Source: Candidatus Dormiibacterota bacterium (GTDB lineage: Bacteria; Chloroflexota; Dormibacteria; Aeolococcales; Aeolococcaceae). Taken from it: 64,000 bases of DNA. Under the pieces are notes generated by a model that was given only the letters and a program-made list of their open reading frames with translations, was not told where the DNA came from and made no database searches. A program made the position numbers and the translations under genes. The stretch is taken from positions 251,817-315,816 of the forward strand of contig PMOL01000013.1 in assembly GCA_003162415.1 (NCBI GenBank). The letters are read 5' to 3'. This document shows, piece by piece, positions 1-8,094 of this stretch (its first letter is position 1; the number at the start of each line of letters is the position of its first letter).

Positions 1-12
1 CAGGGAATGAGT

Positions 13-245
13 ACTAGTCCCTGCAAAGTGACTGATCCCCGCAAGTTGGAATCCACGGCAACTCAGTGGAAATGGTTGCACTGCACTGCAATGGGCTGCG
101 AATCGGGGAGACAGGACTCGAACCTGCGACCCCTGGTCCCCCAGACTAGTCCTTATTTCCCGATTCGGATTGAGTTCGAATTACAGTGCTTTCGTCAGGA
201 AGTGGTTGGAATGACGACTAGACCGTGGCTTTTGGAATCCATTTG
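13..245 (-). repeat. Direct-repeat copy 1 carrying the 3' half of tRNA-Pro(GGG); island attachment-site remnant
   Basis: On the minus strand, positions 150-103 read as the anticodon arm to acceptor end of a tRNA. The anticodon loop is CTGGGGG (anticodon GGG), the T-arm is GCAGG-TTCGAGT-CCTGT, and the acceptor end is TCCCCGA. No matching 5' half is present, so this is not a working tRNA. The same block with its flanks recurs at 13328-13560 and, in part, at 18195-18350. Positions 104-160 are identical to the copy at 18203. Downstream flank similarity continues through the segment starting ggttggaatgacgactaga. A tRNA 3' half in direct repeats is the usual footprint of tyrosine-recombinase integration (established knowledge). 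Confidence 0.75.
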
Positions 246-711
246 AATCGCGTAGACATCGACAGGCGCGCTTAAGGCCGAAGCCGATAGCGCTCCTCTC
301 CCGCTCCACTCTCGTGAGCATGAGCATCGTGCTCGCCGAGTCGACCGGCGGCGCATCGGCCCGGAGTCGCCGTGAGTCTGGTGACAGGACGCGCCTGTGG
401 GAGATGCTGCTCTCACCGGTCGCGCGTGACGGCCGATATGAACCGGAGGGTCGGTCAAGCCACCCTCGGCCATGATCCCGTCCGCGACAGCCGTCGGTAA
501 TCGAAGCGCCACAGAGCTCACGGAGACGCCGTTTCGCGCCAGGCCCTGACGGCTCCGAGGTGTACTCGGTTGAGGAAACGACGCGCGGTAACCGCAATTG
601 CTGAGGCGCGTTGAGCAGTCATGCAGAGAGTCGCCGGGGTTGGCTGCCATGGCCGTTGGGTTGCTCAAGTCCTCTCGCCGAACCGAGCCCGTTTCCGCCG
701 GTCTACGTGGT
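246..711. other. Intergenic stretch with no supported gene
   Basis: Open frames occur on both strands, but none has a recognisable motif, ribosome binding site or plausible start. It lies between the att-like repeat and the lipoprotein gene. Confidence 0.5.
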
Positions 712-1563
712 TCAGGCCGGAGGTATCGTCGGGCTCTCAAGGCTCCAGACACCTTCCCAGATTGCTTGCCGGTTGGGGCACCCTTCATTGATCACAGACA
801 TGGTCAGCTGCTTGCCCGCAACCGACCAGCGATAGGAACCGAACGGCCCCGACGCATTACAGTCCGTCCCACCAACGTCGTGGTGACCGTACACGCTAAT
901 CCCCCCGATTCCGTTGTTGTTGAACGGCGCTTCCTGAATGGGTGCATAGACGTTGAGCGTGTCGCCCTGAGCCTCGTACTCGCTCTCGACGCCGGATCCG
1001 AGGGGGTCGAGTTCCCATGCGCCGATCTGATCGAAGATGAGGTGCCACTGGCCGGTCGGCGGCGGCCCTTCGGTGACACCCGCATGTTCGATGTCTTGCT
1101 GGGTCACGGTTCGCGTCCAGGTTCCTTTGAGCGCGGCGGGTGGCGCGGGCGCTGCGGTAACACTAGCGGTCACATCATCGGAGACGGTCTTACCGGCAAC
1201 ACTCGTGGCCCGAGCGGTGAAAGTGTGCGCGCCGGGCGAAAGCCAAGTGGTGATCAGGAAGCCGAGATTGGTGCCATTGTCATCGCCACCAAAGACATAT
1301 GGGGCAGCGTTTTCGCTCCAGATCAGCTTCCCATCGATCAGGAAGTCCACCTCGGCCACTGGTGCGCCGGCCGGCTGAGGTGTCGCGATCCACCGGGTCC
1401 GGAGGGGGATGGTAGTCTCCCCATCCAGGGTGGAAGTCACCTTCTGCAACATGTGTGATTGCGTGAAGCTCGACGATGACGGGCTTAACGTTGTGCCACC
1501 GCACGCAGACGTCACCAGTGCGAGCAGCACCGCGACCGCGGCGGTACCAGCCGCCGCTTTCAA
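712..1563 (-). CDS. Secreted lipoprotein with bacterial Ig-like domain
   Basis: A TTG start at 1563 gives 283 residues with a classic lipoprotein signal: a short basic N-terminus, a hydrophobic stretch and the lipobox VTSAC at about residues 17-21. A Ser-rich linker follows. Then comes an Ig-like sandwich of the kind that describes a change in a side-group position (VDFLIDGK ... WLSPGAHTFTARAT). The C-terminal domain is Trp- and Gly-rich and has two Cys. The open frame extends upstream to 1683, but those residues are a beta-propeller repeat fragment and are probably not part of the protein. It is likely anchored outside the membrane. It sits just downstream of the propeller gene in the same direction, so the two may be co-expressed. 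No specific function is recognised. Confidence 0.6.
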   Translation of the reverse strand: MKAAAGTAAVAVLLALVTSACGGTTLSPSSSSFTQSHMLQKVTSTLDGETTIPLRTRWIATPQPAGAPVAEVDFLIDGKLIWSENAAPYVFGGDDNGTNLGFLITTWLSPGAHTFTARATSVAGKTVSDDVTASVTAAPAPPAALKGTWTRTVTQQDIEHAGVTEGPPPTGQWHLIFDQIGAWELDPLGSGVESEYEAQGDTLNVYAPIQEAPFNNNGIGGISVYGHHDVGGTDCNASGPFGSYRWSVAGKQLTMSVINEGCPNRQAIWEGVWSLESPTIPPA

Positions 1564-1684
1564 CGCGAGTCCCGTTTTTGAACCTTCAGTTCCAGATTTG
1601 CGCCGACAACTAGCTAGGGTCCTCCTGTGATTGCACCCATACTCACCTACCGCATTACACGTCGCGGCGTCGATCATCGACACC

Positions 1685-4006
1685 TTATTGCCGACCCTTG
1701 AAGACCGACAACGAGCCCGGCGCCGACAGGTCCATCACATAGACGGTGTTCGTAGCCTGATTCACCGCCAACCCGAACGGCTGTGAACCCACTGCCTGAT
1801 CGGCCGCCGGGGTCTGGCACCCGCTGGTGAGCTCGGCGTTGCAGGTCGAACCGTTCACAACCGAGACACCTGCACTCGAGAAGTCTGTAATGTAGAGGGT
1901 GTCGGTGCGGATATCGACCGCGACGAGGAGTGGCGACCGCCCGATCGCCACCCTGGGGTGGAAGCTGGCACAACCTGCGGTGTCGGTTCCGTTGCACGTG
2001 GCAGTGCCGATGACCGTAAGAGTCCCCGGGTTGTCGCCGTTCTCGTTGTTCGCCACGTAGACGGTGTTCGTGGGGTCGTCAACTGCAATGCCGAAAGGTC
2101 CAGCGCCGACGGTGATGGTCGCCGCGAGGTGGCCACAGCCGGAGTGATCCGTACCGTCGCAGGTCGCGCCGTTGATGACGGCAACCGTGTCGCCGGACGC
2201 AAACGGTATCCCCACGCTTGTCGCGTAGATCGTGTCGGTTTTGACACTCACCGCGATACCCGCCGTGTTGTCGCCGACATTAATGACCGCCGGAGTTTGC
2301 CCGCAACCCGAACTCACCTCGGCGTTGCAGGTGGCCGCATTAAAGACCGCGATCTCGTTCGCATTCGTCCCAAATGAGAGATAGAGGGTCCCTGTCTTCT
2401 CGTTGAGCACGGGTCTTCCCGGGTTGCTTCCTACGCCGAGCGTCGGTGTGGGACTACCACACCCAGTAACGTGGGTGGCATCGCAGGCCGCAGTGTTGAT
2501 GACAGACACGCCGGATGAGCCGGACACATACAGCGTATGCGTGGCATCGTCGATCGACCCCGCCCCCAGGTAGGCACCGGGGGTATCCATCGGGATCTCC
2601 GCGACCGGTGCGCACCCCGCGAGGTGCTTTGCATCGCACGTCGCGCCGTTGAGCACATCAACCTCAGGCAGATTGATATTGCTCGCGTAGATGGTGTCGG
2701 TTGCCGGGTCGACGGACGCTAGGAACTCGGTGTTCGGAGCGGTCGGCGCCGGTACGCGACAACCTGACGTCTTGATCGCGTTGCAACGGCCGACCGTGAT
2801 CACCGACACGCGGTTCTCTCCCCCCACGTTCGTCAGGTAGGCCGTCTCCGTTCCCGGAAGCGACGTCATCGTGTTGGGGCCTCCGGTGTACCCGGGATTA
2901 TGGTCCGATCCTGCCTGCGCACTCGGGGGCGTGATCCCGCAACCGGACGTGTGCGTGCCTCTGCACGCGAGCGTGTTGATCGCGGACAGCGTGTCGTTGT
3001 TTTGGTTGACCGTGAAGACCGTATGCAGTGAGTCATCAACCACCGCAAAGCCTGGCGCCGCGTCGAGCGGTACGGCAGGAGACACGCTCGAGCATCCGGA
3101 TGTGACCTCGCTGTTGCAGCGAGCGCCGTTGATCACCGAGACCGTGCTGTCGTTCCCGTTGGTGACGTAGATGGTGTCGGTATCCTGGTCGACGGCGGGC
3201 CAGAAGGCTCCCGATCCGACGGTGATGGTGCGTGGATGCTTGCACCCAGTCCCGTCACTGCCGTTGCAGGTTGCCCCGTCGATCATCGATACGGTATTGC
3301 CGTCACCGGTGCCATTGTTGACGGCGTAGACGGAGTTCGTCACGATGTCAACGCCCACGCCGGCCGGACCAGAGTCGTCCTTGACGACCTTGACGGGTTC
3401 CCCGCACCCTTGAGTCGTCTCGGCGTTGCAGCTGGCGACATCGATGACGAAGACGCTGCCGGCCGGGCTGACGACGTATAGGGTGCGGGTTGTTGGATTG
3501 AAGACGTCGTCGACGTCGAAGCCGCCAGTGTGGATCGTCGCTAATGGTCGCCCACACCCACTTGTGATCGTCGCATTACACAACGCTCCGTCGACAACCG
3601 AGACAGAACCCTCTGCATTGGCAACGTAGATAGTGTCAGTCCTCTCATCCACGGCCGCAGCCAGCGCAAAGCCCGCAACTTTGGCGTGCGCGATCACGTC
3701 GCAATCTGAAGTGGTCGAGGCGTTGCAGGTCGCGGAGTTGATCACGTCCATCTCATGACTGGGAGTATTTGGCGAGCAGTAGGCAGCCGGGCACTGGATC
3801 GGGACGTAGAGGGTGTGGGTTTTCGGATTGACCGCTGGGATCCCCGGACTTCCGCTGATGTCGATGAACCCCCGCTGCAGCGACGTTGAGTGAGCGCCTG
3901 CGATCCGAACGCTCACCTGCGCGCCAACCTGCACCGGGCCGGCAACGGCCAGGAGCACCAGCGCAACCATCGCTCCGGGTACGAAGCTGCCCTTCCTGAG
4001 GCGCAT
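1685..4006 (-). CDS. Secreted YVTN-type beta-propeller protein with paired cysteines (paralogue 1)
   Basis: The ATG at 4006 is preceded by GGAGGTGGTGAC, and the longer frame upstream of it is rejected. Residues 1-30 form a Sec signal peptide (basic start, then VALVLLAVAGPVQVGAQ). The rest is 14 units of about 45-55 residues with the YVTN/YncE pattern (DTIYVTN ... SVINGATCN). Thirteen units carry a Cys-x7-Cys pair such as CNAEVTSGC, probably a disulphide per blade. Fourteen units fit two seven-bladed propellers. The role is unknown; proteins of this class are usually extracellular binding scaffolds. It has a full-length paralogue at 8095-10512. It lies downstream of a STAND ATPase on the same strand, and a conserved 30-bp motif sits 89 bp upstream. 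Confidence 0.8.
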   Translation of the reverse strand: MRLRKGSFVPGAMVALVLLAVAGPVQVGAQVSVRIAGAHSTSLQRGFIDISGSPGIPAVNPKTHTLYVPIQCPAAYCSPNTPSHEMDVINSATCNASTTSDCDVIAHAKVAGFALAAAVDERTDTIYVANAEGSVSVVDGALCNATITSGCGRPLATIHTGGFDVDDVFNPTTRTLYVVSPAGSVFVIDVASCNAETTQGCGEPVKVVKDDSGPAGVGVDIVTNSVYAVNNGTGDGNTVSMIDGATCNGSDGTGCKHPRTITVGSGAFWPAVDQDTDTIYVTNGNDSTVSVINGARCNSEVTSGCSSVSPAVPLDAAPGFAVVDDSLHTVFTVNQNNDTLSAINTLACRGTHTSGCGITPPSAQAGSDHNPGYTGGPNTMTSLPGTETAYLTNVGGENRVSVITVGRCNAIKTSGCRVPAPTAPNTEFLASVDPATDTIYASNINLPEVDVLNGATCDAKHLAGCAPVAEIPMDTPGAYLGAGSIDDATHTLYVSGSSGVSVINTAACDATHVTGCGSPTPTLGVGSNPGRPVLNEKTGTLYLSFGTNANEIAVFNAATCNAEVSSGCGQTPAVINVGDNTAGIAVSVKTDTIYATSVGIPFASGDTVAVINGATCDGTDHSGCGHLAATITVGAGPFGIAVDDPTNTVYVANNENGDNPGTLTVIGTATCNGTDTAGCASFHPRVAIGRSPLLVAVDIRTDTLYITDFSSAGVSVVNGSTCNAELTSGCQTPAADQAVGSQPFGLAVNQATNTVYVMDLSAPGSLSVFKGRQ

Positions 4007-4095
4007 GTCACCACCTCCGTACGCGTCCCCCGTTGTGGGTTCCAACGGAGTCGCGAGCTTCTGCGATCCGCACCGGCGGCTCTGTCCCTGAGTTA

Positions 4096-4125
4096 GGCGT
4101 TCACTCCGAGTGAACGAATGTTCAG
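4096..4125 (-). promoter_or_regulatory. Conserved 30-bp motif upstream of propeller gene 1
   Basis: The segment begins ggcgttcactcc and ends acgaatgttcag. It overlaps the stop codon of the upstream STAND gene and contains the inverted repeat GTTCACtccgaGTGAAC (4100-4116). About 24 of 30 bases match the motif at 10552-10581, which precedes the paralogous propeller gene. The position and conservation suggest an operator or promoter element; no factor is known. Confidence 0.5.
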
Positions 4126-6716
4126 TCGCTGACAGCGCCGGTGGACACGCGCCAGGCGATATCCACGCGGGGATCCGGTGTATACGCGCAGACCGTACCG
4201 GTGCGAATCGTCGCCTCCAGGTGCGCACCCAGGTCGGCGTCAGTCGCGGCAATGCGGCGCATCGCCGACCTGACCGCGCGCGCGACGTTCAATCGGGCTC
4301 GCTCTGCCATCGACCCGGCGTGGCGCGAGCGCCCTCCCAGGCCGAGTGCTCGGCTCAGCTCGTGCGTGATGAAGTCCAACTCCTCGCGGAGGAGACCGAC
4401 CTCATCCGCAGTGCCCCAGGCTTCGGCGGTTTCGATCGCCTCTCGCAATTCGGCGACGCGGGCGCGGTATGCCCTTCGAGCCTCGGCATCGAGCATCTCG
4501 CCTGCATCGCCCGATGCGATCGCACGGGCAGTCTGATCGCCACCGGGTGCGCCCAGCCGCTCGAGATCCAGAGCCGCATGGGGGCGCCCAGGGTCCCCAA
4601 GCAGGTGCGCCAGCACGCGGAGGCCCTTGCTGTCGCGAAGCCGGGTGACTTGCTTCGCGTAGGTGATCGCCCAGTACTCGCCCTCGCGTTCGAATCGGGC
4701 GTCCTCGTCGGCGGGAATCGCCGCCTCCACGACGCTCCTTTGGATACGGCGTCGCCGTATCGGCACGGTCCCGGTGTGGCGCGACGCTTGCCCCAGCGCC
4801 TCATCGATCGTGAGCGCCTCGCCTTCGACATGTGCCGCGACAAATGCCGCTTCACCGAGGTGTCCTCGTAGCGTTGCGGCCCATTGTTCGTAGCGCTTTC
4901 GCTCGTCACTGAGCATGCGGAATCCCAGTGCACGCTCTTCAGCCTCGACCGCGCCCCAGACCCTGGCCGCAAGGGGATATGCCCCCAGTCCAGCCAGGGC
5001 GCTCCCGATGCCCGCAACACACAGGATCCGGCTCCGGCGTTCGGTTGCCGTGGTGATCTCCAGACTCGCCTGGTAGTACGCCACAGCGCCCCGATAGTCG
5101 CCGCGATCCAGCGCCAGGTCGCCGAGGCTGTGCAGTGAGTGCCGGACCAGGCCCGGAAACGACGAGCGCGCTAACCGAATGGCATCCATGAACAGCCGCT
5201 CACTCTCGTCGTGCGAGCCCTGATCACGCGCGACGCCGGCGAGCAGGTGCAATGTCGCCGCTCGTCCCGCGTTGTCGGCGATCGCTTCAAACACTCCCAG
5301 AGCGTCGCGATGAAGGCTGATTGCCATTTCCAGATCTGCACGCTCGCTCGCGATCCGGCCGAGACGGTTGAGCAGGAAGGCCACCCGCTCCGTGTTACCG
5401 AGCTCGCGATGGAGGGCGAGGCTCTGTGTGTAGTACCGCTCGGCCTGGTCTGGGTCGGTCACCACGAAATAGTCGAGAAGACCCGCCGCTTCCAGTGCAG
5501 CCGCGCGCAGCGAAGGGCTGACCGACTCGTCGGCGAGCGCCGCCGACTCCAGCCACAAACACGCATCGTGGCGATGGCCCCGGTCGATCCAGAACCTGGA
5601 CAGGGCGACCCCGAGTCGCAGGCAAAGGTCTGCGGTGCTCGTCGTCTCTGTCCAGGCCACGGCTGCCCGCAGGTTTGCCAAGTCCTCGTCGAGCCCTCCG
5701 AACGTCTCAGGATTGGACGGCCAGCTCTGGACGCCGGCCATCGCCTCGGCGGCCTGCGTGAAATATTCACCATGGCGTCGCGCGAGATCGTCTCGCTCGG
5801 CGACGGTCAGCCGCTCGGCGACGAACTCCTGCACCGTCTCGAGCAGCACGAAGCGATCGTCCCTCCCCCGGTGTACGAGGCTTTTGTCGACGAGCGATGA
5901 CATCGTCTCAAGGTCTGCAGCGCACACCTCCTCCGCAGCCCTGAGATCGAAGCTGGCTGGAAATATCGCCAGGTGCTTGAACAGTTCGCGTTCTCGCGTG
6001 GACAGCAGGTCCTCACTCCAATCAATCGTTGCCCTGAGCGTCTGATGACGCGCGGGCATGTCACGTGCCCCACCGGTGAGCATCGGTAGTCGACGTTCCA
6101 ATCGCCCCAGCAGCGCACTGAGAGTCAGCACATTCACCCACGTGGCGGCAAGCTCGATGGCAAGCGGGAGACGGTCGAGACGACCGCAGATCGCCTCGAC
6201 CGTCTCCTCTTCGACAAAGGCGGGATCGACGGCACGTGCTCGCTCGACAAAGAGGGCGACGGCATCGGGGGTGCTGAGCGGCTGCACGGTGAAACGCTGT
6301 TCCGCGGTGATGCGGAGCGGTTCCCGGCTGGTGACGAGGACGTGCACCGAGGGGCACGCGGCGAGCAATGACGCGAGCAAAGGCGCGACTGAAACGACGA
6401 CCTGCTCGACGTTGTCCAGCACCAGGAGAAGGTTTTGCTGCGCAAGGTGCTCAGCGAGCATGCCGTTGGCTCCGACCGATCGTGCGATCGTCTGCTCCAC
6501 CAGATGAGGGTCCCGAACGGGCGCCAGCGGCACCCAGTTGACGCCGTCCGGAAACCGCTCGGCGGCTTCCAGGGCGATCTGAATGGCGAGTCGAGTCTTC
6601 CCCGAGCCACCCGCGCCGAGCAGGGTCACCAGTCGATGTGCATGGAGCAACTCGCCGGCAATCTGAAGCTCATTCACCCGGCCCAGAAACCGGGTCTGCT
6701 GGACTGGAAGACTCAT
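4122..6716 (-). CDS. STAND-class NB-ARC ATPase with TPR repeats (paralogue 1)
   Basis: The 864-residue protein starts at the ATG at 6716 (MSLPVQQ), chosen to match the paralogue start MNLPIQQ. Residues 1-280 are a NB-ARC-type P-loop module: Walker A GAGGSGKT at about 35, Walker B LLLVLDN at about 95, and the sensor motif VTSREPLR. A winged-helix/TPR region follows (about 290-620) with Ala/Leu-rich helical pairs. The C-terminal 200 residues carry a conserved domain (REGEYW, RLRDSKG, a Glu/Ala-rich coiled coil, RTGTVCAYTPDP) seen in large actinobacterial regulators. No DNA-binding HTH is visible. STAND proteins are signal-transducing switches that oligomerise on sensing a ligand. The propeller gene 115 bp downstream is the obvious partner, and the duplication of the pair supports that. 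Confidence 0.8.
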   Translation of the reverse strand: MSLPVQQTRFLGRVNELQIAGELLHAHRLVTLLGAGGSGKTRLAIQIALEAAERFPDGVNWVPLAPVRDPHLVEQTIARSVGANGMLAEHLAQQNLLLVLDNVEQVVVSVAPLLASLLAACPSVHVLVTSREPLRITAEQRFTVQPLSTPDAVALFVERARAVDPAFVEEETVEAICGRLDRLPLAIELAATWVNVLTLSALLGRLERRLPMLTGGARDMPARHQTLRATIDWSEDLLSTRERELFKHLAIFPASFDLRAAEEVCAADLETMSSLVDKSLVHRGRDDRFVLLETVQEFVAERLTVAERDDLARRHGEYFTQAAEAMAGVQSWPSNPETFGGLDEDLANLRAAVAWTETTSTADLCLRLGVALSRFWIDRGHRHDACLWLESAALADESVSPSLRAAALEAAGLLDYFVVTDPDQAERYYTQSLALHRELGNTERVAFLLNRLGRIASERADLEMAISLHRDALGVFEAIADNAGRAATLHLLAGVARDQGSHDESERLFMDAIRLARSSFPGLVRHSLHSLGDLALDRGDYRGAVAYYQASLEITTATERRSRILCVAGIGSALAGLGAYPLAARVWGAVEAEERALGFRMLSDERKRYEQWAATLRGHLGEAAFVAAHVEGEALTIDEALGQASRHTGTVPIRRRRIQRSVVEAAIPADEDARFEREGEYWAITYAKQVTRLRDSKGLRVLAHLLGDPGRPHAALDLERLGAPGGDQTARAIASGDAGEMLDAEARRAYRARVAELREAIETAEAWGTADEVGLLREELDFITHELSRALGLGGRSRHAGSMAERARLNVARAVRSAMRRIAATDADLGAHLEATIRTGTVCAYTPDPRVDIAWRVSTGAVSD

Positions 6717-6967
6717 CGCAGAAACCCCTACTGAGGGGACAGTACACCGGACATTGTGCGACTGCATGACGGACGTGCCGGTGGAATTGTCCGAGCCGCT
6801 GCGCGAGCCGACATCACAGGGCATCGGAACCTTACGTCCCTCCCCTGAGATCGGGACGCGGCCTCGCGCGCTGCCGGTTCGCTCATCCCCGAATGCTCGC
6901 CGGCTACCGCGTCAAGATCTCGGGGGGCGTCTTGGGACCAACCCACCCTGGCTCGTGCGCGACGAAA

Positions 6968-7879
6968 TCAGTGCGGGATGGGACGCAGTGCCGTAGCCAT
7001 GGCCGGCCGCGCGCCGCGGAAGCTCATCACCATCATCACAAGCCCGGAGATCACAGCTACCGTCGCCCCGGCGACAAAGGGATAAAAGCCATAATCGATC
7101 GGCGCCGGAACTCCGAGGATCGCCGGATAGATCAGTGCAATAGCAACTGCTATCAAGGATGCTCCGAACGAGGCGACCCCGGTGACCCGTCGGCGAATCC
7201 CCACAAGATGGGTCGCGGCGGCAGCTCCCAGGACGGCCAAGGTCACGAGGACGAGGTAGGCGTCTGGTCCCTGCGCGAGACTTGAAGTAGGTAACGGCCC
7301 AGCCGGCAACGCACTCCCCGATGGGAGACTGATCCCTCCGTCCGTCCAGGGGAATTGAACGTAGGGAAGGAACGACGCCCAACTCATCAGCGAGACCGCG
7401 AGGAGAGCGATCACCGCTGGCAGTGCTGTGTCCACGGCAAGCCGCGTGCCGCGGAAGCTCATCACCACCATCACCAGCCCGGCGATCGCAGCTACCGTCG
7501 CGCCGGCGACGAAGGCATACAAGCCATAGTCGAGTTGCCCTGGGAGTCCAACGGTCGGGTAGATCCCAGCCAGAGCAACCGCTAAAGCGGCTCCGAACGA
7601 CGTGACCCCGGCGACCCGTCGGCGGACCCCCACAAGATGGGCCGCGGCCGCCACTCCCATGACGACCAGGATCACGAAGACGAGGTAGGCATCTGGTCCC
7701 CGGGCGAGGCTTGCAGTTGGCAACGGGCCGATCGGCAACCCCTCTGCTGAGAAACCTATCTGGGTGCCTGGCCACGGAGATTGAACGCAGGGGAGGAACG
7801 CCGCCCAACTCATCACCGCGACGGCGAGGAGAGAGACAACGGCTGGCAGATTGCCGCCCCAGGTCAGACGAGAACGCAC
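6968..7879 (-). CDS. Membrane protein made of two tandem homologous halves
   Basis: It encodes about 303 residues from a GTG at 7879; an ATG at 7966 would add 29 unremarkable residues. The two halves, each about 145 residues, match one another: xAVxxLLAVxxMSWAxFLPxVQ, then RGPDAYLV/QGPDAYLV, HLVG(V/I)RRRV, and MVVMSFRG/MMVMSFRG. Each half has about four membrane segments with an outside loop after the first. The duplication is obvious at the DNA level (about 7005-7380 against 7440-7870), so it is recent or under gene conversion. It lies between the two STAND/propeller cassettes. Function unknown. Confidence 0.65.
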   Translation of the reverse strand: MRSRLTWGGNLPAVVSLLAVAVMSWAAFLPCVQSPWPGTQIGFSAEGLPIGPLPTASLARGPDAYLVFVILVVMGVAAAAHLVGVRRRVAGVTSFGAALAVALAGIYPTVGLPGQLDYGLYAFVAGATVAAIAGLVMVVMSFRGTRLAVDTALPAVIALLAVSLMSWASFLPYVQFPWTDGGISLPSGSALPAGPLPTSSLAQGPDAYLVLVTLAVLGAAAATHLVGIRRRVTGVASFGASLIAVAIALIYPAILGVPAPIDYGFYPFVAGATVAVISGLVMMVMSFRGARPAMATALRPIPH

Positions 7880-8094
7880 GCCGTCATGATCGCGGGTCTC
7901 AGTCGCGCACGACCGCCGTCGCCAAGATGTAGCGAGCTCGTTGGTCACCTCATTTCGCGATGGCAACGGGCCCGCCCCTTGACTTGGCCCGCATGCTCGA
8001 TGAACTCGCTGCCGCCATCATGCCGGCTTGCTAGCGGATCAGACGACGCCGCCAGCGTCAGTGCGACCCGGGCTACACGCGAGGACACGCGCCG

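Noticed and set aside
103..150. A working tRNA-Pro gene here, or at 13418 or 18202
   Set aside because: All three copies lack the acceptor 5' strand and D-arm, and the anticodon stem has a mismatch.
6912..7808. 298-residue leftward frame over the duplicated membrane protein
   Set aside because: An out-of-frame reading of the duplicated gene. Its Arg/Gly/Pro-rich composition is not protein-like.
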